64,000 nt of DNA from Clostridium hydrogenum (GTDB lineage Bacteria; Bacillota; Clostridia; Clostridiales; Clostridiaceae): positions 496,001 to 560,000 of the forward strand of contig NZ_JAEACT010000003.1 in NCBI RefSeq assembly GCF_021432385.1, given 5' to 3'. Numbering within the stretch: the stretch's first letter is position 1; each line of letters begins with the position of its first letter. The position numbers were made by a program, and so were the translations under genes. A model generated the notes under the pieces. The model saw only the letters and a list, made by a program, of their open reading frames with translations, searched no databases and was not told the DNA's origin. Shown piece by piece: positions 63,318-64,000 of the stretch.

Positions 63318-64000
63318 ATGATAACTGTAAATAGACAAAACACTTTAAGTTATTTTAAACGAATATTTGATTTCTTAGGAGAATATTATCCACTAATAAT
63401 TGGTGCAATAATTTTTATAAAAACATTTACCATCTACATATCTAGTGCAACCCCTGGATATAAATTAATTGTATCAATATATTGGTTCATTTTTGTTACT
63501 GCCTACAAGGATATGCGAAAGGACATTAAATTACTACCATTCATAGTCCTTTGCATACCAATCTTTTTGTTTTTATCCTATATACTTAATCATGGATATG
63601 CAATGTGGGGAACAATGCTAAACTTTGAAAGAAAGCTTCATGTAGTGATTGATTTAAATCCAATTTTCAAAAAAATCCCATTTAATGATGCTTCCTTTGC
63701 TAGAATTTACAAGAATCAAACTCTAACTTGGTTTTTCCGTTTAGTATATAATAACGGCTTTGTTGTTCCACCTTTAATGTGCTTTTTTCGTGCAATTATT
63801 GCTATGGATTTAAAAAAGGCATTGAAATATCTTTGCTCTGCACATATATTTCAAGTATTTATAATAAGCCCATTTTATATAACTTTCCATCTTCAAGAAG
63901 TTTGGTATGTTTTGGGTCAACCTGATGGCTTAGCTAGAGTATTTCATTCACAGGCTGAAAAATCAGGAACGGTTTTAAATTGTTTCCCATCTATGCATAC
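63318..64000 (+). CDS. PAP2-type (inositolphosphotransferase-like) membrane protein, cut by window end
   Basis: ATG 63318 follows GTGGAGGTGAATTA. The visible 227 residues have six or so membrane helices (first at about 28-45) and reach the PAP2 signature NCFPSMHT at the right edge, so the catalytic His part continues outside the window. The layout fits PAP2/Aur1-like enzymes, which transfer or remove phosphate-linked head groups of membrane lipids. Substrate unknown. Confidence 0.82.
   Translation, partial: MITVNRQNTLSYFKRIFDFLGEYYPLIIGAIIFIKTFTIYISSATPGYKLIVSIYWFIFVTAYKDMRKDIKLLPFIVLCIPIFLFLSYILNHGYAMWGTMLNFERKLHVVIDLNPIFKKIPFNDASFARIYKNQTLTWFFRLVYNNGFVVPPLMCFFRAIIAMDLKKALKYLCSAHIFQVFIISPFYITFHLQEVWYVLGQPDGLARVFHSQAEKSGTVLNCFPSMH

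Overview
The window is AT-rich DNA from an endospore-forming clostridium, most likely Clostridium sensu stricto. Support comes from the A/T-biased codon use, strong GGAGG-type ribosome binding sites, T-box leaders, spore genes (sleB, gerA, gerB, gerC), an anaerobe-type [4Fe-4S] L-serine dehydratase and a GerA/Nramp/AmtB gene mix typical of Clostridia. I do not assign a species. Most of the window is ordinary chromosome with housekeeping and envelope genes. It contains no transposase, integrase or CRISPR array.

Layout. 1-2.7 kb: an MMPL exporter (cut by the window edge), its TetR regulator, and a chemotaxis receptor. 3-9 kb: an accessory stretch with a cytosolic GH53 galactanase, nested inverted-repeat elements, two short exported peptide genes, a secreted protein whose signal-peptide frame is broken, a truncated DUF3102 gene and an HTH-TPR regulator of RRNPP type. 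9-14 kb: tRNA-Leu and a moxR-DUF58-transglutaminase operon. 14-23 kb: M42 peptidase, nth, plsC, queG, cysE under a cysteine T-box, sleB, and an Nramp transporter with a membrane-less MgtE/CBS partner. 23-27 kb: amtB-glnB, a long palindrome, a gene fragment and a streptothricin-acetyltransferase-like GNAT. 27-39 kb: YgiQ radical SAM protein, flavin reductase, MarR, lipid kinase, CBS, TVP38, pssA, sdaAA/sdaAB, a TGS-uridine-kinase-like nucleoside kinase, DUF421/DUF4363. 39-47 kb: CPBP protease, BFD-like protein, DUF4825 lipoprotein, nucleoid-associated protein, and a CYTH-DUF5685-J-domain cluster. 47-54 kb: tRNA-Gln, leuS under a leucine T-box, gerC/gerA with divergent gerB, and a small alarmone synthetase. 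54-64 kb: DUF2225, metallophosphoesterase, FlhB-like and FliK-like proteins, tyrS, a GAF-GGDEF protein, a small zinc ribbon, an ECF S component and a PAP2-type protein cut by the window end.

The most striking feature is a family of intergenic multi-hairpin repeats of about 200-370 bp: 13 copies plus one relic in 64 kb. They share a core of three or four hairpins, but the terminal arms belong to at least four unrelated sequence types, and both arms of a copy always match each other. Some copies are nested inside further inverted-repeat layers. A second family of about 100 bp (three full copies and one internally deleted copy) and two single long palindromes add to the repeat load. No mobilising enzyme is present, so these are non-autonomous.

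The second point of interest is a candidate peptide-signalling locus at 4.8-8.9 kb. An HTH-TPR regulator is followed at once by a 51-aa exported peptide gene. A paralogous 47-aa peptide gene lies 2.6 kb away, with the same GGGGGATT ribosome binding site, the same terminator sequence and a shared PML-x-A motif near the C-terminus, but with no intact regulator beside it.
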